Of a stretch of 64,000 nt of DNA, positions 63,796-64,000 are shown piece after piece. The translations under genes were made by a program, and so were the position numbers. How positions within the stretch are numbered: the first letter of the stretch is position 1; each line of letters begins with the position of its first letter. The notes beneath the pieces are model-generated. The model made no database searches. It saw only the letters and a program-made list of their open reading frames with translations, and was not told where the DNA came from. Origin of the DNA: Kibdelosporangium sp. MJ126-NF4 (GTDB taxonomy: Bacteria > Actinomycetota > Actinomycetes > Mycobacteriales > Pseudonocardiaceae); the NCBI RefSeq assembly GCF_000826545.1, contig NZ_CDME01000007.1, positions 62,001 through 126,000 on the forward strand, written 5' to 3'.

Positions 63796-64000
63796 GTTGG
63801 CGGTCCGGGATCGCACGGCGCCAGGCATTGGCCGGATAGTGCTGCCCGGCGCGGCGATGATCGCGATCACCTTCGGCCTCGCCCGCTACGGTTACGGCCT
63901 GCTGCTGCCCGACATGCAGGCGGAGCTGCGGATCGGCGCCGACACCGCGGGGCTGATCTCGTCCGGCGCGTATCTGTCGTACCTGGCGGCGAACTTCCTG
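63788..64000 (+). CDS. MFS transporter, cut by window end
   Basis: The first 71 residues of a transporter. A short cytoplasmic start (MGELAVRDRTAPGIGRIVLP) is followed by the first helix with FGLARYGYGLLLPDMQAELR, typical of the MFS group related to YbfB and CynX. It overlaps the MarR stop by eight bases. The remaining helices lie beyond the window. The coupling suggests a MarR-controlled efflux pair. Confidence 0.82.
   Translation, partial: MGELAVRDRTAPGIGRIVLPGAAMIAITFGLARYGYGLLLPDMQAELRIGADTAGLISSGAYLSYLAANFL

Overview
This window is high-GC actinobacterial DNA, probably from the Pseudonocardiales. The indications are the strong G/C third-position bias, many GTG and TTG starts, ATGA/GTGA start-stop overlaps, Tat-dependent secreted enzymes, SARP, PadR and TetR regulators, and a LigD-type ligase. 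The genus is not certain. No rRNA, tRNA, CRISPR array, transposase or integrase is visible.

Positions 1-13,400 are an accessory metabolic region. A five-gene minus-strand operon (cupin, glutamine-dependent asparagine-synthetase-like enzyme, PrpF-like isomerase, acyl-CoA-dehydrogenase-like flavoprotein, dihydroorotase-like cyclic amidohydrolase) looks like a dedicated small-molecule pathway. I suggest amide formation followed by imide closure. It diverges from an Ada-derived AraC-type regulator and an O-methyltransferase. A second plus-strand set (GlcG/HbpS-like protein, MFS exporter, 4-oxalocrotonate tautomerase, bicovalent FAD oxidase) faces a TetR repressor.

Positions 13,500-45,130 are an extracellular contractile injection system (eCIS). 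One long minus-strand operon, read from 42,893 down to 18,876, encodes a Pvc16-like cap, a CnaB-like protein, two sheaths, two tubes, a DUF5908-sized small protein, a LysM hub protein, a spike split into gpD-like and gpV-like genes, gp25, two baseplate J-like proteins, a tail-protein-I-like protein, three proteins sharing a GQxL...D...GL start, a hypothetical protein, a tape-measure-like protein, an AAA+ ATPase and a 94-residue protein. A 1268-residue cargo ending in a DNA/RNA non-specific endonuclease domain is divergently placed at the distal end, facing a DUF4241 protein that may be its immunity or control partner. At the promoter end lie a small protein, a SARP-type activator and a phage-like amidase without a signal peptide. 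Two signals tie the cargo to the machine: the cargo and the 94-residue protein share a motif at the same residue positions (63-76), and a 23-bp sequence is shared upstream of the cargo gene and of the SARP gene.

Positions 45,140-64,000 hold mixed chromosomal genes: a Tat-exported PhzD-like isochorismatase, a secreted sugar dehydrogenase, a PadR/HAAS pair, a secreted S1-fold protein that has lost its catalytic triad, secreted hydrolases, an amine-oxidase-like flavoprotein, a ligase-polymerase LigD, an esterase/amidohydrolase pair with a TetR regulator, a TetR/quinone oxidoreductase pair with two matched operators, and a MarR gene coupled to an MFS transporter cut by the window end.
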